Shown: positions 1 to 8,118 of the stretch, piece after piece
Layout of the letters: each line of letters begins with the position of its first letter
Position numbering within the stretch: the first letter of the stretch is position 1
Source: CTSoil-075 sp964292325
GTDB lineage: Bacteria; Bacillota; Negativicutes; DSM-13327
Direction of reading: 5' to 3'
Length of the DNA stretch: 43,491 bases
Assembly: GCA_964292325.1 (NCBI GenBank)
Contig: CAXYVG010000023.1
Coordinates: 1 to 43,491 of the forward strand
Program-made: the position numbers and the translations under genes
The notes under the pieces: generated by a model
The model's input: the letters and a program-made list of their open reading frames with translations, nothing else
Told to the model about the DNA's origin: nothing
The model's database searches: none

Positions 1-141
1 TGTCTGTTCATTTTTGGTGCTAATGAATAGGAAACATCTAAACCTTAATCAAATTCCTTCATTTTAAAAAACAAATCAGTTTTTAGAGTGGTTTGCACTC
101 TTGGGGATAACTCAAGAGTGAATTATGAAATTCTCTCAATT

Positions 142-185
142 AAAAAAACAAGAAGACGAATTCAATCGTCTTCTTGTTTTTTTTT
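142..185. terminator. Bidirectional Rho-independent terminator
   Basis: A perfect stem ACAAGAAGACGA / TCGTCTTCTTGT with a short loop has an A-run on its left and a T-run on its right, so it can terminate transcription from either side. It lies at the 3' end of the minus-strand modABC group. Bases 1-141 show no gene I can support. Confidence 0.85.
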
Positions 186-882
186 AGTAAAAGTATTGAA
201 ATGAAGTTTTTTTAGCATTAGGGTTCATATCCCATGATGGTGGTGGCTCAGTTACCTGTTTTCCTTTGTCAAGAAACAGCACTTCACTACCTAATGCTTT
301 TGCTTCTTCAGGTGAATGAGTGACAAGGATAAATGGGATATTCCAGATGGCTTGTAGCTTTTTTAACTCATCTTGTAATTCATAACGACTTTGTGCATCA
401 AGAGCTGATAAGGGTTCGTCTAATAATAGTATTTGTGGTTCTGCCATCAGCGCGCGAGCCATCGCGACTCGTTGCTTTTCGCCGCCTGAGAGTTGCTTTA
501 TAGAACGAGACGGTAAATGCTTTATTTTTAATAACGTGATCAGCTTTTCATAGAGATCATTGGTTTGTTGGTTGTTATTTTTTACTCCATACCAAATATT
601 ATGCTGCACATTCATATGAGGAAATAAGGCAAAGTCTTGAAACATATAACTGACATTTCTGATTCGAGGAGGCAGGTAAGTAGAAGATTGAGAACAGTAA
701 AAGACTTTATCATTGGATATAATAGTACCTTCATCTGGCTTTAGTAGACCTGCAATACAGCGCAGTATTGTTGTTTTACCGCAGCCCGAAGAACCAAATA
801 AAACAAGGGTTTTATTTTCGACAGTAAAGGAAATATCGAGAGTAAAGTCGGATAATTTTTTTTTGATATCTACAGTTAACAT
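184..882 (-). CDS. modC: Molybdate/tungstate ABC transporter ATP-binding protein (ModC-like, short)
   Basis: This is the cytoplasmic ATPase that powers uptake of molybdate or a similar oxyanion. Visible motifs in order are Walker A GSSGCGKTT near residue 30, signature LSGGEKQR, Walker B ILLLDEP and the switch histidine in LVTHSPEEA. At 232 residues it lacks the C-terminal Mop/TOBE domain of classical ModC (about 350 residues), so it lacks that family's oxyanion-sensing part. AGGAGG lies about 8 bases before the ATG at 882. modB and modA follow on the same strand, which supports the assignment. A related oxyanion such as tungstate is possible as substrate. Confidence 0.85.
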   Translation of the reverse strand: MLTVDIKKKLSDFTLDISFTVENKTLVLFGSSGCGKTTILRCIAGLLKPDEGTIISNDKVFYCSQSSTYLPPRIRNVSYMFQDFALFPHMNVQHNIWYGVKNNNQQTNDLYEKLITLLKIKHLPSRSIKQLSGGEKQRVAMARALMAEPQILLLDEPLSALDAQSRYELQDELKKLQAIWNIPFILVTHSPEEAKALGSEVLFLDKGKQVTEPPPSWDMNPNAKKTSFQYFY

Positions 883-911
883 TCGAATATTCCTCCTTGC
901 CTACAGGGTAA

Positions 912-1571
912 TTAGTGAGTCCTTTCCTTCCAATGATTTAAACCAAAAATAATCGAGAAAGTGGCTAGACTGATGATGATGACATACATACCTGCTGTAA
1001 CCAAATCATTTGATTCTGTTGCAAAATAAATTGCCAGCGGGATGGTTTGTGTTTTGCCAGGGATATTGCCAGCAATCATAATGGTAGCACCAAATTCGCC
1101 GAGGGTTCTTGCAAAGGATAAGACTAAACCTGATACCAGGCCTGGCCAAGATAATGGAATGGTTACTGTCCAAAATACTCGCCATTCTGTCGCACCTAGC
1201 GTACGAGCTGCATCTTCTAATGTTTTATCAATGCCTTCAAAAGCGGCCTTGGTACTTTGGTACATTAACGGGAAGGATACAACCGTACCAGCAAGAACAG
1301 CAGCTGATTGGGTAAAAATAAGTTGTATATCAAAGTATTTTTTTAATAAGATACCAACCGGTCCTTGGTTGCCGATTAATAGCAATAGCAAAAAACCAAT
1401 GACAACAGGAGGTAGGACTAAGGGAAGGGTAAATAAGGCTTCCATAGCTGCTTTTCCAGGAAAATCCATGCTTCTCATCATATAAGCGGAGAATATGCCG
1501 AGGAAAAATACAAATAGTACTGAAATAGATGCAACTTTAATCGATAATATCACTGGTTGCCATTCAAACAT
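912..1571 (-). CDS. modB: Molybdate/tungstate ABC transporter permease (ModB-like)
   Basis: This integral membrane channel subunit pairs with ModA and ModC. The protein is mostly hydrophobic helices, and the cytoplasmic loop DAARTLGATEWRVFWTVTIPL is the EAA-type motif that docks on the ATPase. Length (about 219 residues) fits ModB. I chose the internal ATG that begins MFEWQPVIL because CAGGTG lies shortly before it. The upstream ATG at 1589 has AGG directly against it and no usable spacing. It sits between modC and modA with short gaps, indicating one operon. Confidence 0.87.
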   Translation of the reverse strand: MFEWQPVILSIKVASISVLFVFFLGIFSAYMMRSMDFPGKAAMEALFTLPLVLPPVVIGFLLLLLIGNQGPVGILLKKYFDIQLIFTQSAAVLAGTVVSFPLMYQSTKAAFEGIDKTLEDAARTLGATEWRVFWTVTIPLSWPGLVSGLVLSFARTLGEFGATIMIAGNIPGKTQTIPLAIYFATESNDLVTAGMYVIIISLATFSIIFGLNHWKERTH

Positions 1572-1612
1572 AACAATCACCTGCGTCATCCTGTATATTT
1601 ATCTGATCGCTG

Positions 1613-2413
1613 TTATTTACTCATAGTAAAACCATATTTTTCAAAAATGGTTTTACATTCAGGAGTTGTTAGATAGTTAAGAAAGTCTTCAGCGGCTTTT
1701 GGTTGTTTTGTTGCTGACAAAATAGCGATTGGATATAGAATTGGCTGGTGAGATCCTTCTGGTGCAGTTGCTGCAATCGTTACCTTGTCACTTGAGGCCG
1801 CATCTGTTTTATAGACAATACCAGCTTCGACATTACCAGTTTCTACATAGGTTAAAACGGTACGGACATCTTTAGCTAGAACTGCTTTATTTTGCACTTT
1901 ATCCCAAATACCTAGATGTTTAAGTACCTCTTGGGCATATTGACCAGCAGGTACTGTAGTTGTTTCACCAATGCCTATTTTCTGAAATTCATTTTTGGCT
2001 AAATCTTCATAACGAGTGATACTGTTTGTTGATGATTTTGGTACGACAATGACTAATTTATTTTCCACCATATTTTTACGTGTAGATTTATTAATCAAGT
2101 TTTTAGCTTCTAAGCCATTCATTTGTTTAGGCGATGCGGAAAAGAAAATATCAGCGGGAGCTCCTTGTTCAATTTGTTTTTGTAAAGAGCCTGATGATCC
2201 AAGGTTATAGGATAATTTAATATTAGGATTTTTAGCTTCATAATTTTTTTGAATTTCTATAAGGACATCTTTAAGACTAGCGGCAGCCGATATATTCAGT
2301 TCAATTTTTTGTGGTGGTGTAGGCGGCGTAGTTGATTTTTGATTGCTACAACCTGTAATTAAGGCCATACTGAATAGGGCAATCATTAAGCACAATAATA
2401 ATCGATTTTTCAT
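1613..2413 (-). CDS. modA: Molybdate-binding lipoprotein (ModA)
   Basis: This extracellular solute-binding protein captures molybdate/tungstate for ModBC. The N-terminus is a lipoprotein signal: basic MKNR, a hydrophobic stretch and the lipobox LITGC, so the Cys would be lipidated. The mature part has the ModA hallmarks AASLKDVL, NLGSSGSLQKQIEQGAPAD and GIVYKTDA. The start at 2413 is preceded by GGAGG with 8-base spacing, and an upstream in-frame ATG at 2428 lies before that ribosome site. It is the first gene of the modABC operon. Confidence 0.93.
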   Translation of the reverse strand: MKNRLLLCLMIALFSMALITGCSNQKSTTPPTPPQKIELNISAAASLKDVLIEIQKNYEAKNPNIKLSYNLGSSGSLQKQIEQGAPADIFFSASPKQMNGLEAKNLINKSTRKNMVENKLVIVVPKSSTNSITRYEDLAKNEFQKIGIGETTTVPAGQYAQEVLKHLGIWDKVQNKAVLAKDVRTVLTYVETGNVEAGIVYKTDAASSDKVTIAATAPEGSHQPILYPIAILSATKQPKAAEDFLNYLTTPECKTIFEKYGFTMSK

Positions 2414-2461
2414 GTTATTTGCCTCCATATTTTTTGTATTACAGCACTAATTCCTAAAAAA

Positions 2462-2498
2462 ATCAACTAATATAGCTCATTGAACTAGATTAGTTGAT
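2462..2498 (-). promoter_or_regulatory. Inverted repeat in the modA promoter region (candidate operator)
   Basis: Perfect 10-bp arms ATCAACTAAT / ATTAGTTGAT are separated by 17 bases. On the minus strand a TATATT hexamer overlaps the arm nearer to modA. No T-run follows, so it reads better as a protein-binding site than as a terminator. The regulator encoded just upstream (2698-3633) is a candidate ligand, which is inference. Confidence 0.4.
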
Positions 2499-2697
2499 AC
2501 GTCTTTGTACCATATTTTAAGATGAAATATGTTGGAGTCGTTTTTTAGGAAGAGAGCTTGTTATTAACTAAAATACTACAAAACTGAACTAGAGTCAATA
2601 AAAATACCATCGATTTTACATTAAAAAAATTGACCTAAACTGTCAAAGCCAATCTATCATTAAGTTTAGTTAGAATTAGTTCTGTTAAGTTAAGGCA

Positions 2698-3633
2698 TTA
2701 GACTTCAGCAACGATGTCGCCCATTTTTGATATATCATACCCACCCATGCCAGCTATTTCTTTGCGAAATTCAGCAGAACGTAGTACGGATAACAGTGTT
2801 TGAAAGTGAGGTTTATCTAAGTCATGGCGGAGCATTACTAAATCATATCGTTCTTTTTGTAATGGAATGAATTCAATATCTTTTACCTGCATTGCCGCTT
2901 TCTCTATTCCTAATCCTACATCCGCCTCGCCACGAGCAACGCAACTGGCAATCGCTAGATGACTTGTTTCTTCATGATTATAGTGTAGGATTTCTCTAGG
3001 ATCAATATTTAGCTTTCGTAGTTTTTCATCAAGAAGAACGCGGGCGCCTGAACCGCGTTCGCGATTCACAAGGCGGATATTAGGTTTCGTTAAATCAGTC
3101 CAGTCTTTTATATTTAGAGGGTTGCCGGCTGCTACATAAAAACCTTCTTGGCGATACACTAAATTAATAATGAGTGCTCTTTGGCCAGGAAGTAAGCGAC
3201 GAACATAAGGTGTATTATATTCTCCTGTATCACCGTCCCAGAGGTGAGTGGTTATCAAATTTGCGGTACCGCGATATAATGCAATCAAACCATCCATGCT
3301 ACCATTATAGGAACGTAAAAAACGAAGGTGGGGCATGTTTTTTTCTAAATGCCGTGTCAATACGTCAAGGGCTGCATCTTGCCCGTAAATGATCAAACCT
3401 TCTTGCTCAGCACTTTGGGAAGTTGTATTTTGGTTAGTAGGAGATGATATAATTTGGCTAGGCCCTTTTGCATTTTTCATATAGATATCTAGGTCCGCTG
3501 CTTCTATACGCAGTTTGCGTCCAATGTGATAGGCGGTCAAATCGCCACGTTTAATAAATTCATAAACAGTAAAACGTGAAATTTTAAGTATTTTTGCTAC
3601 TTCTTCGGGTGTATAGGATATAGTGTCAGACAT
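2698..3633 (-). CDS. Helix-turn-helix regulator with periplasmic-binding-like sensor domain
   Basis: This is a cytoplasmic one-component regulator. Residues about 5-52 form an excisionase/MerR-type DNA-binding domain (YTPEEVAKILKISRFTVYEFIKRG). Residues about 80-311 resemble the PBP-like domain (PF12727 type) of substrate-binding proteins, with NRERGSGARVLLDEKL and EADVGLGIEKAA; it has no signal peptide. GAGGTGATAATAA precedes the ATG. Proteins of this architecture often sit beside molybdate or tungstate transporters. Here modABC follows on the same strand after 284 bases, so it probably senses the same oxyanion; the ligand is inferred. The HTH could also serve only in autoregulation. Confidence 0.8.
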   Translation of the reverse strand: MSDTISYTPEEVAKILKISRFTVYEFIKRGDLTAYHIGRKLRIEAADLDIYMKNAKGPSQIISSPTNQNTTSQSAEQEGLIIYGQDAALDVLTRHLEKNMPHLRFLRSYNGSMDGLIALYRGTANLITTHLWDGDTGEYNTPYVRRLLPGQRALIINLVYRQEGFYVAAGNPLNIKDWTDLTKPNIRLVNRERGSGARVLLDEKLRKLNIDPREILHYNHEETSHLAIASCVARGEADVGLGIEKAAMQVKDIEFIPLQKERYDLVMLRHDLDKPHFQTLLSVLRSAEFRKEIAGMGGYDISKMGDIVAEV

Positions 3634-3703
3634 TTATTATCACCTCAACGATACTTGTTCTATAATGTACAGCATATCTTATTTTGACCAGTTTCACAAT
3701 AAA

Positions 3704-5800
3704 TTATCGCATCAAACGCATGCCGTTGGCAATTACAATTAATGCAGCGCCAGTATCGGCGAAAACAGCCATCCATAGATTAGCGGCTCCAGCGAAGGTG
3801 GCAATCACAAATAATATTTTAATGATAACAGAAAAAGCAATATTTTGTTTAATGATTCGTAGTGTTTTTGTACTGAGTGTAATGAGGGAGGATAATTTAT
3901 TTAGATCGTCATTCATTAATGCAATATTAGCTGTTTCTAGTGCTGTATCTGAGCCAGTAGTGCCCATGGCGATGCCGATACTGGCTACCGCTAGCGCTGG
4001 AGCATCATTTACTCCATCACCAATCATAGCAACGCTTTCATAACGATTGGTAAGCTTTGTAATCGTAGCTGCTTTATCCTGTGGTAAAAGCTCACTATAT
4101 ACGGCGTCTAGTCCTAACTCGGTGCCAATCCTTTGGGCGGTATGTTGATTGTCTCCGGTTAACATAACAATAGTATGAATACCAGCGGTGCGTAGTTTCT
4201 GTATTGCTGAGATACTGTTTTCTCGTATGGTATCCGCTATCGCAATGATGCCATACAGAATGGTGGAAGTACCGACGAGAATGACCGTTTTACCTTGTTG
4301 TTCAAAAGCTGTGATCATGTCGCTAGGGATGGATGTGACGTTTAATTCTGTAAATAAACGCGTGTTGCCAATATACAGAGTCTGCCCGTCGATAGCAGCT
4401 GTAGCCCCTTTACTTACCAAGGCTTTAAAGTTGGTTATAGGTTTTAATTCTAGAGGATTTACTTTATTAACAATCGCATGAGCGATCGGATGCTCAGAGT
4501 ATTTTTCTATACTGGCGGCTAGGACTAAAATATCATGACTATTCATTGTTTGTAATGGAATGATATCGGTAACGGTAGGTTGTCCATAGGTTAAGGTTCC
4601 TGTTTTATCAATCGCGATGGCTTTGATTCTACTCATTTGTTCCAGATATACGCCGCCTTTGATCAGAATACCTTGGCGTGAGGCATTGCCAATGGCAGCA
4701 ACAATCGATACAGGCGTTGAAATAACGAGTGCACAGGGGCAAGAAATAACGAGTAAGATTAAACCACGATAAAACCATGTTTCAAAAGATTGATTAAAAA
4801 ATAACCAAGGAATGGTAATCAGAGCAATGGTTCCGATGATGACAAAAGGTGTATAGTATTTGGCAAAGATATCAACAAATTGCTGCATCGGTGCTTTCGT
4901 TGCCTGGGCTTCTTCTACCATGTGGATAATTTTAGCTAGCGTTGAGTCTGTGGATAGTCTAGTTACGGTTATTTCTAGGAGACCTTGTTCATTCAGTGTC
5001 CCTGCATAGACGATATCGCCTACATTCTTTTCGATTGGCATTGATTCGCCGGTGATTGCAGCTTGATTGACGGCAGAGAGCCCGCTGATTACAGTGCCGT
5101 CCATTGCAATGCGTTCCCCTGGTTTTACTAAGATGATATCGCCAATCAGAATTTCTTCGATCGGCAAGCGTTGTTCCTGATCATTACGTTTAACTAGGGC
5201 TTCGTGTGGAGAGAGTTGCATCATACTGCGAAGTGATTTTCTGGTTTTATCCATGGTATAACCTTGTAGTGCGTTGCCTACCGAAAATAAAAAGACTACA
5301 GTAGCGCTCTCGCCCCATTGACCAATGACTGCGGCGCCGATTGCTGCAATTGTCATTAAAAAATTACTGTCAAGTGTGTAGGAACGTAGGCTATATAAAC
5401 CGCTTTTGGCAACATAATAACCCCCCGTGATTATGGTTATAATATAAAGAGGAAGGATAGCTGATTCATAATGCCCAGACCATTCAAGAACAGTGGCGAA
5501 TAATAAGACAATACCAGAGATTATCGTAGTGATTGCTTTACTATTATGCCACCAACTTTTTTGTTCTTGACTCGAAACTTCATCTGTGATGATTTGGTAG
5601 CCTGATTGGTTAATGCTTTTTACAATGTCGGTAGCAGGATTAGTATGGGTGACAGTCAGTTTACCTGCTCCAAAATTGATGGTAGCTGAAACGACTCCAG
5701 AAACAGCTAATAGTTTTTTTTCGAGCTTCGCGGCGCAGTCAGCGCAGTCTAGTCCTGCGAGCATGTAAATACTGGTTATTGGTGATTGATTTATGCTCAT
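3704..5800 (-). CDS. cadA: Cadmium/zinc/cobalt-exporting P1B-type ATPase
   Basis: This inner-membrane pump exports soft divalent cations such as Cd2+, Zn2+ or Pb2+ by ATP hydrolysis. In order it shows an N-terminal heavy-metal domain with C19-x-x-C22 (LDCADC), paired membrane helices, the actuator motif TGES, the transmembrane metal motif CPCAL near residue 353, the phosphorylation site DKTGTLT near 398 and MIGDGVNDAPALA. The CPC motif and the missing copper-type duplicated domain favour a CadA/ZntA role over CopA. At 698 residues it is a normal length. It lies 12 bases after the ArsR-type repressor gene, so the two form a metal-induced operon. GGAGG precedes the ATG. Confidence 0.9.
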   Translation of the reverse strand: MSINQSPITSIYMLAGLDCADCAAKLEKKLLAVSGVVSATINFGAGKLTVTHTNPATDIVKSINQSGYQIITDEVSSQEQKSWWHNSKAITTIISGIVLLFATVLEWSGHYESAILPLYIITIITGGYYVAKSGLYSLRSYTLDSNFLMTIAAIGAAVIGQWGESATVVFLFSVGNALQGYTMDKTRKSLRSMMQLSPHEALVKRNDQEQRLPIEEILIGDIILVKPGERIAMDGTVISGLSAVNQAAITGESMPIEKNVGDIVYAGTLNEQGLLEITVTRLSTDSTLAKIIHMVEEAQATKAPMQQFVDIFAKYYTPFVIIGTIALITIPWLFFNQSFETWFYRGLILLVISCPCALVISTPVSIVAAIGNASRQGILIKGGVYLEQMSRIKAIAIDKTGTLTYGQPTVTDIIPLQTMNSHDILVLAASIEKYSEHPIAHAIVNKVNPLELKPITNFKALVSKGATAAIDGQTLYIGNTRLFTELNVTSIPSDMITAFEQQGKTVILVGTSTILYGIIAIADTIRENSISAIQKLRTAGIHTIVMLTGDNQHTAQRIGTELGLDAVYSELLPQDKAATITKLTNRYESVAMIGDGVNDAPALAVASIGIAMGTTGSDTALETANIALMNDDLNKLSSLITLSTKTLRIIKQNIAFSVIIKILFVIATFAGAANLWMAVFADTGAALIVIANGMRLMR

Positions 5801-5812
5801 TATTTTCGCCTC

Positions 5813-6175
5813 CTAACGATGTTTGATATGCTCAAGACCTTGGTGCATTAGGGAAAGGACATGGCTGTCATCAAGAGAATACCAAGCAGATTTTCCCTCT
5901 TTACGATATTTGACTAATCTAGCGCTACGTAGCAGTCTTAGTTGATGTGAAACTGCTGATTGCCCCATATCAATGGCTGCGGCAATATCACATACGCACA
6001 TTTCGTTCTTTGTTAATACATGAAGAATTTTGATTCGGGTTGGGTCGCCTAAGATTTTAAAGGTTTCAGCTAAGCTTATAATGGACTCGGTTTCGGGTAG
6101 CTCTGCTCTGGCTAGGCAAATCAGTTGCGGATGTTCGCAGAGTTGTTCACAGGTATCAAAACATGGTTCTTTCAT
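5813..6175 (-). CDS. ArsR/SmtB-family metal-sensing repressor (CadC-like)
   Basis: This dimeric winged-helix repressor releases DNA when metal binds. I chose the ATG at 6175 (MKEPCFDTCEQ), which has GAGGTG just upstream; the longer frame to 6241 would run through the operator and promoter. The N-terminus is Cys-rich (C5, C9, C13, C20). The segment MCVCDIAAAI has the CVC motif used by CadC/ArsR, and the C-terminal helix DDSHVLSLMHQGLEHIKH carries the D-x-H...H-x-x-E/H pattern of alpha-5 zinc sites. Both classes of metal site are therefore present. It controls the ATPase gene that follows. Confidence 0.9.
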   Translation of the reverse strand: MKEPCFDTCEQLCEHPQLICLARAELPETESIISLAETFKILGDPTRIKILHVLTKNEMCVCDIAAAIDMGQSAVSHQLRLLRSARLVKYRKEGKSAWYSLDDSHVLSLMHQGLEHIKHR

Positions 6176-6185
6176 AATGTCACCT

Positions 6186-6252
6186 CTATATATGAATATG
6201 TGTTCATATATAGAGTAACATATATTCATATATTTATCCATAAGGTAGTCAA
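6186..6252 (-). promoter_or_regulatory. Promoter and ArsR-type operator of the metal-efflux operon
   Basis: A perfect palindrome CTATATATGAA-n6-TTCATATATAG occupies 6186-6213, the usual size and base pattern of ArsR/SmtB operators. On the minus strand TTGACT (6252-6247) and TATGAA (6230-6225) are spaced by 16 bases, so the palindrome covers the likely transcription start. A repressor bound there would block the operon. Confidence 0.75.
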
Positions 6253-6366
6253 GTTTTTTATATGTGAAGAAGAAAAAGATATGATATAATCTAAAGAGAC
6301 TGAAAATATAGAAAGTTAGCTGAGTAGTTCTGTGAGGGGGTTTTCATCATTGTCGTCGAATGGGAA

Positions 6367-7005
6367 ATGGCTATTCGGTTGTTATTGTCATGCGTGTTGG
6401 GTGGGCTTATTGGTTATGAGCGAGAGGCGCAGCATAAATCTGCTGGTCTAAGGACGCATATTTTAGTGTCGATTGGCTCGTGTTTGATCATGATACTATC
6501 CATTAAGATATATCTTTCGGTACAAGGACTTACGAATGCTGATCCTGCCCGATTGGCAGCCCAAGTTGTTAGTGGTATTGGTTTTTTGGGTGCTGGTAGT
6601 ATTATCAAAGAAGGACCAACTGTAAAAGGCTTAACGACAGCAGCGAGTTTATGGGTAGTATCAGGTGTGGGATTAGCGATAGGTGCAGGTTATTATATAG
6701 AAGCATTGATGAGCACAGGACTAGTTTTTTTGACGTTGACGATTTTGTCTCGGATAGAGAAAAAGGATCATCAATATATTAAGAGAATAACTGTTATGAC
6801 GGTTGATAGGCCTGGGCAAATAGGGAAAATTGGTTCTGAACTAGGTAAATATGGAATCGGCATTCAAGATATTACGATCGATCAACATAACGATATGTTA
6901 ATGATCACATTTATAGTAAATATATCTCAAAGTGTGAGGACTAACGATATCACAATCGATATGTTAGGTATTGAAGGCGTTACTTCTGTCAATGTAGATT
7001 TATAA
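6367..7005 (+). CDS. MgtC/SapB family membrane protein
   Basis: This small membrane protein belongs to the MgtC/SapB family, linked in other bacteria to magnesium homeostasis and F1Fo regulation. The N-terminal part has the hallmark RLLLSCVLGGLIGYERE, then several hydrophobic helices with GIGFLGAGSIIKEG and GLTTAASLWVVSGVGLAIG. Residues about 140-212 form a soluble ACT-like tail. The first ATG is at 6367, but the only ribosome site (GAGGGGG, 6334-6340) is 26 bases away. The open frame before it reads VVEWE, as family N-termini do, so translation may start at ATT 6349. It is not obviously co-transcribed with glpP. Confidence 0.85.
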   Translation: MAIRLLLSCVLGGLIGYEREAQHKSAGLRTHILVSIGSCLIMILSIKIYLSVQGLTNADPARLAAQVVSGIGFLGAGSIIKEGPTVKGLTTAASLWVVSGVGLAIGAGYYIEALMSTGLVFLTLTILSRIEKKDHQYIKRITVMTVDRPGQIGKIGSELGKYGIGIQDITIDQHNDMLMITFIVNISQSVRTNDITIDMLGIEGVTSVNVDL

Positions 7006-7150
7006 TGCAGGAATCTGATTGTTTTGCCCAGAGGTAGTGATAAACGGAAATCCTGATCGTTTCTTATTGAACTTGTAGTATCTGATATACTGATAGTATG
7101 GTGATTTACTTAGTATAATAGGAGTATGAATTTAAAAGTGAGGTGGGGAA

Positions 7151-7747
7151 ATGGCTTCATTTGATGTTCTCAAAGTGTTAACAAATGGTCATATTATTCC
7201 AGCAGCGCGTTGTATGGAAGTTTTCAAAGCAGCATTAGAACATACCATTGTGCCGAGTGTAGTGATTTTATTTGGCGATATCAATACCCTTCCTGTATTA
7301 ATTGCACAGGCGAAAGAACATAAAAAACGGATTATCTTGCATGTGGATTTGGTTGATGGTATTGGTAAAGATAAAGCTGGTATTCGTTTTTTAGCGAGAT
7401 TGGGTATCACTGCCATTATTACAACAAAATCTCATTTGTGTAGGTTTGCTCGAGAAGAAGGTATGATTGTGATTCAAAGATTATTTTTAATGGATTCAGA
7501 TTCACTACGTACAGGGCTCAATCTAGTGCGCAGTTTTAAACCGGATGCGATCGAAATACTTCCTGGATCTGTGTCTGCGAGTGTAGTAGAGGAACTGATT
7601 CGCGAAACGGGTATTCCTATTTTAGCGGGTGGTTTAATACGCACTCAAGAAGATGTAGATCATGCGATTGAAAGAGGAATTTCAGCGGTCAGTACGAGTC
7701 ATCAAGAACTATGGGATACCATTATGATGAAAAAATTAAAAAATTAA
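7151..7747 (+). CDS. glpP: Glycerol-3-phosphate-responsive antiterminator GlpP
   Basis: GlpP is a small TIM-barrel-like RNA-binding protein that, with glycerol-3-phosphate, prevents early termination in glp leaders (known from Bacillus). The 198-residue sequence shows family motifs: LFGDINTLP, LHVDLVDGIGKD, ITTKS, QRLFLMDSDSL, PDAIEILPG and PILAGGLI. GAGGTGGGG precedes the ATG. TATACT with an upstream TG at 7083 is a possible extended -10. It lies upstream of glpF, glpK and glpABC, and the hairpins at 7968 and 10578 are its likely RNA targets. Confidence 0.93.
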   Translation: MASFDVLKVLTNGHIIPAARCMEVFKAALEHTIVPSVVILFGDINTLPVLIAQAKEHKKRIILHVDLVDGIGKDKAGIRFLARLGITAIITTKSHLCRFAREEGMIVIQRLFLMDSDSLRTGLNLVRSFKPDAIEILPGSVSASVVEELIRETGIPILAGGLIRTQEDVDHAIERGISAVSTSHQELWDTIMMKKLKN

Positions 7748-7766
7748 AAAAATTCAGTCTTATTAA

Positions 7767-7800
7767 GCAGGAGTTTATATTCGACATGTAGAAGTATAAG
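7767..7800 (+). repeat. Short dispersed repeat, GCAGGA type, copy 1
   Basis: GCAGGAGTTTATATTC followed by TGTAGAAGTATAAG closely matches 7893-7925 and more weakly 16785-16825. All three lie between genes. Function unknown. Confidence 0.45.
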
Positions 7801-7858
7801 AATAACGAATTAATAACATAGGTTAGCAGAATTAGTAAGCAATAGTGAATAGAGTGAA

Positions 7859-7890
7859 AGTTTATAGGAAATTAAAATTTTCTATAAACT
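7859..7890. repeat. Inverted repeat in the glpF leader region
   Basis: AGTTTATAG / CTATAAACT arms flank an AT-rich centre that can pair further. It has no T-run and lies between two GCAGGA repeats. The 7748-8118 gap otherwise holds the terminator at 7968 and no gene I can support. Confidence 0.4.
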
Positions 7891-7892
7891 TA

Positions 7893-7925
7893 GCAGGAAT
7901 TTTTAATTTCATGTAGAAGTACTTA
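7893..7925 (+). repeat. Short dispersed repeat, GCAGGA type, copy 2
   Basis: GCAGGAATTTTTAATTTC then ATGTAGAAGTACTTAG; same spacing and end as copy 1 at 7767. Confidence 0.45.
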
Positions 7926-7967
7926 GTAAGATGTAATATGCATACTGTGGACTAGAGATAAAGAAAA

Positions 7968-8025
7968 GTCCGTTTATTCCTCTAATTATGAAATAATAGA
8001 GGTTTGAATGGATTTTTCTTTTTTG
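7968..8025 (+). promoter_or_regulatory. Leader terminator of glpFK, probable GlpP antitermination target
   Basis: A stem built on CCTCTA / TAGAGG, extended outward by GTCC / GGAT-type pairs with wobbles, is followed by TTTTTCTTTTTT, a typical intrinsic terminator. It lies about 95 bases before glpF and after glpP, where Bacillus GlpP acts. Read-through when glycerol-3-phosphate is present would switch on glpF-glpK; the GlpP link is inference. Confidence 0.65.
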
Positions 8026-8118
8026 TCTGATTTTATTGGAAAAAGGTGGTGAAAAAGGGAATAGTAGTAAAGTGGGCGAGGCATTAAAAAATGTAATTTT
8101 GAGGAGGATTTTAGACGT

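Noticed and set aside
1042..1485. Long plus-strand ORF opposite modB
   Set aside because: It is antisense to a clear membrane permease gene, has no family features, and mirrors that gene's codons.
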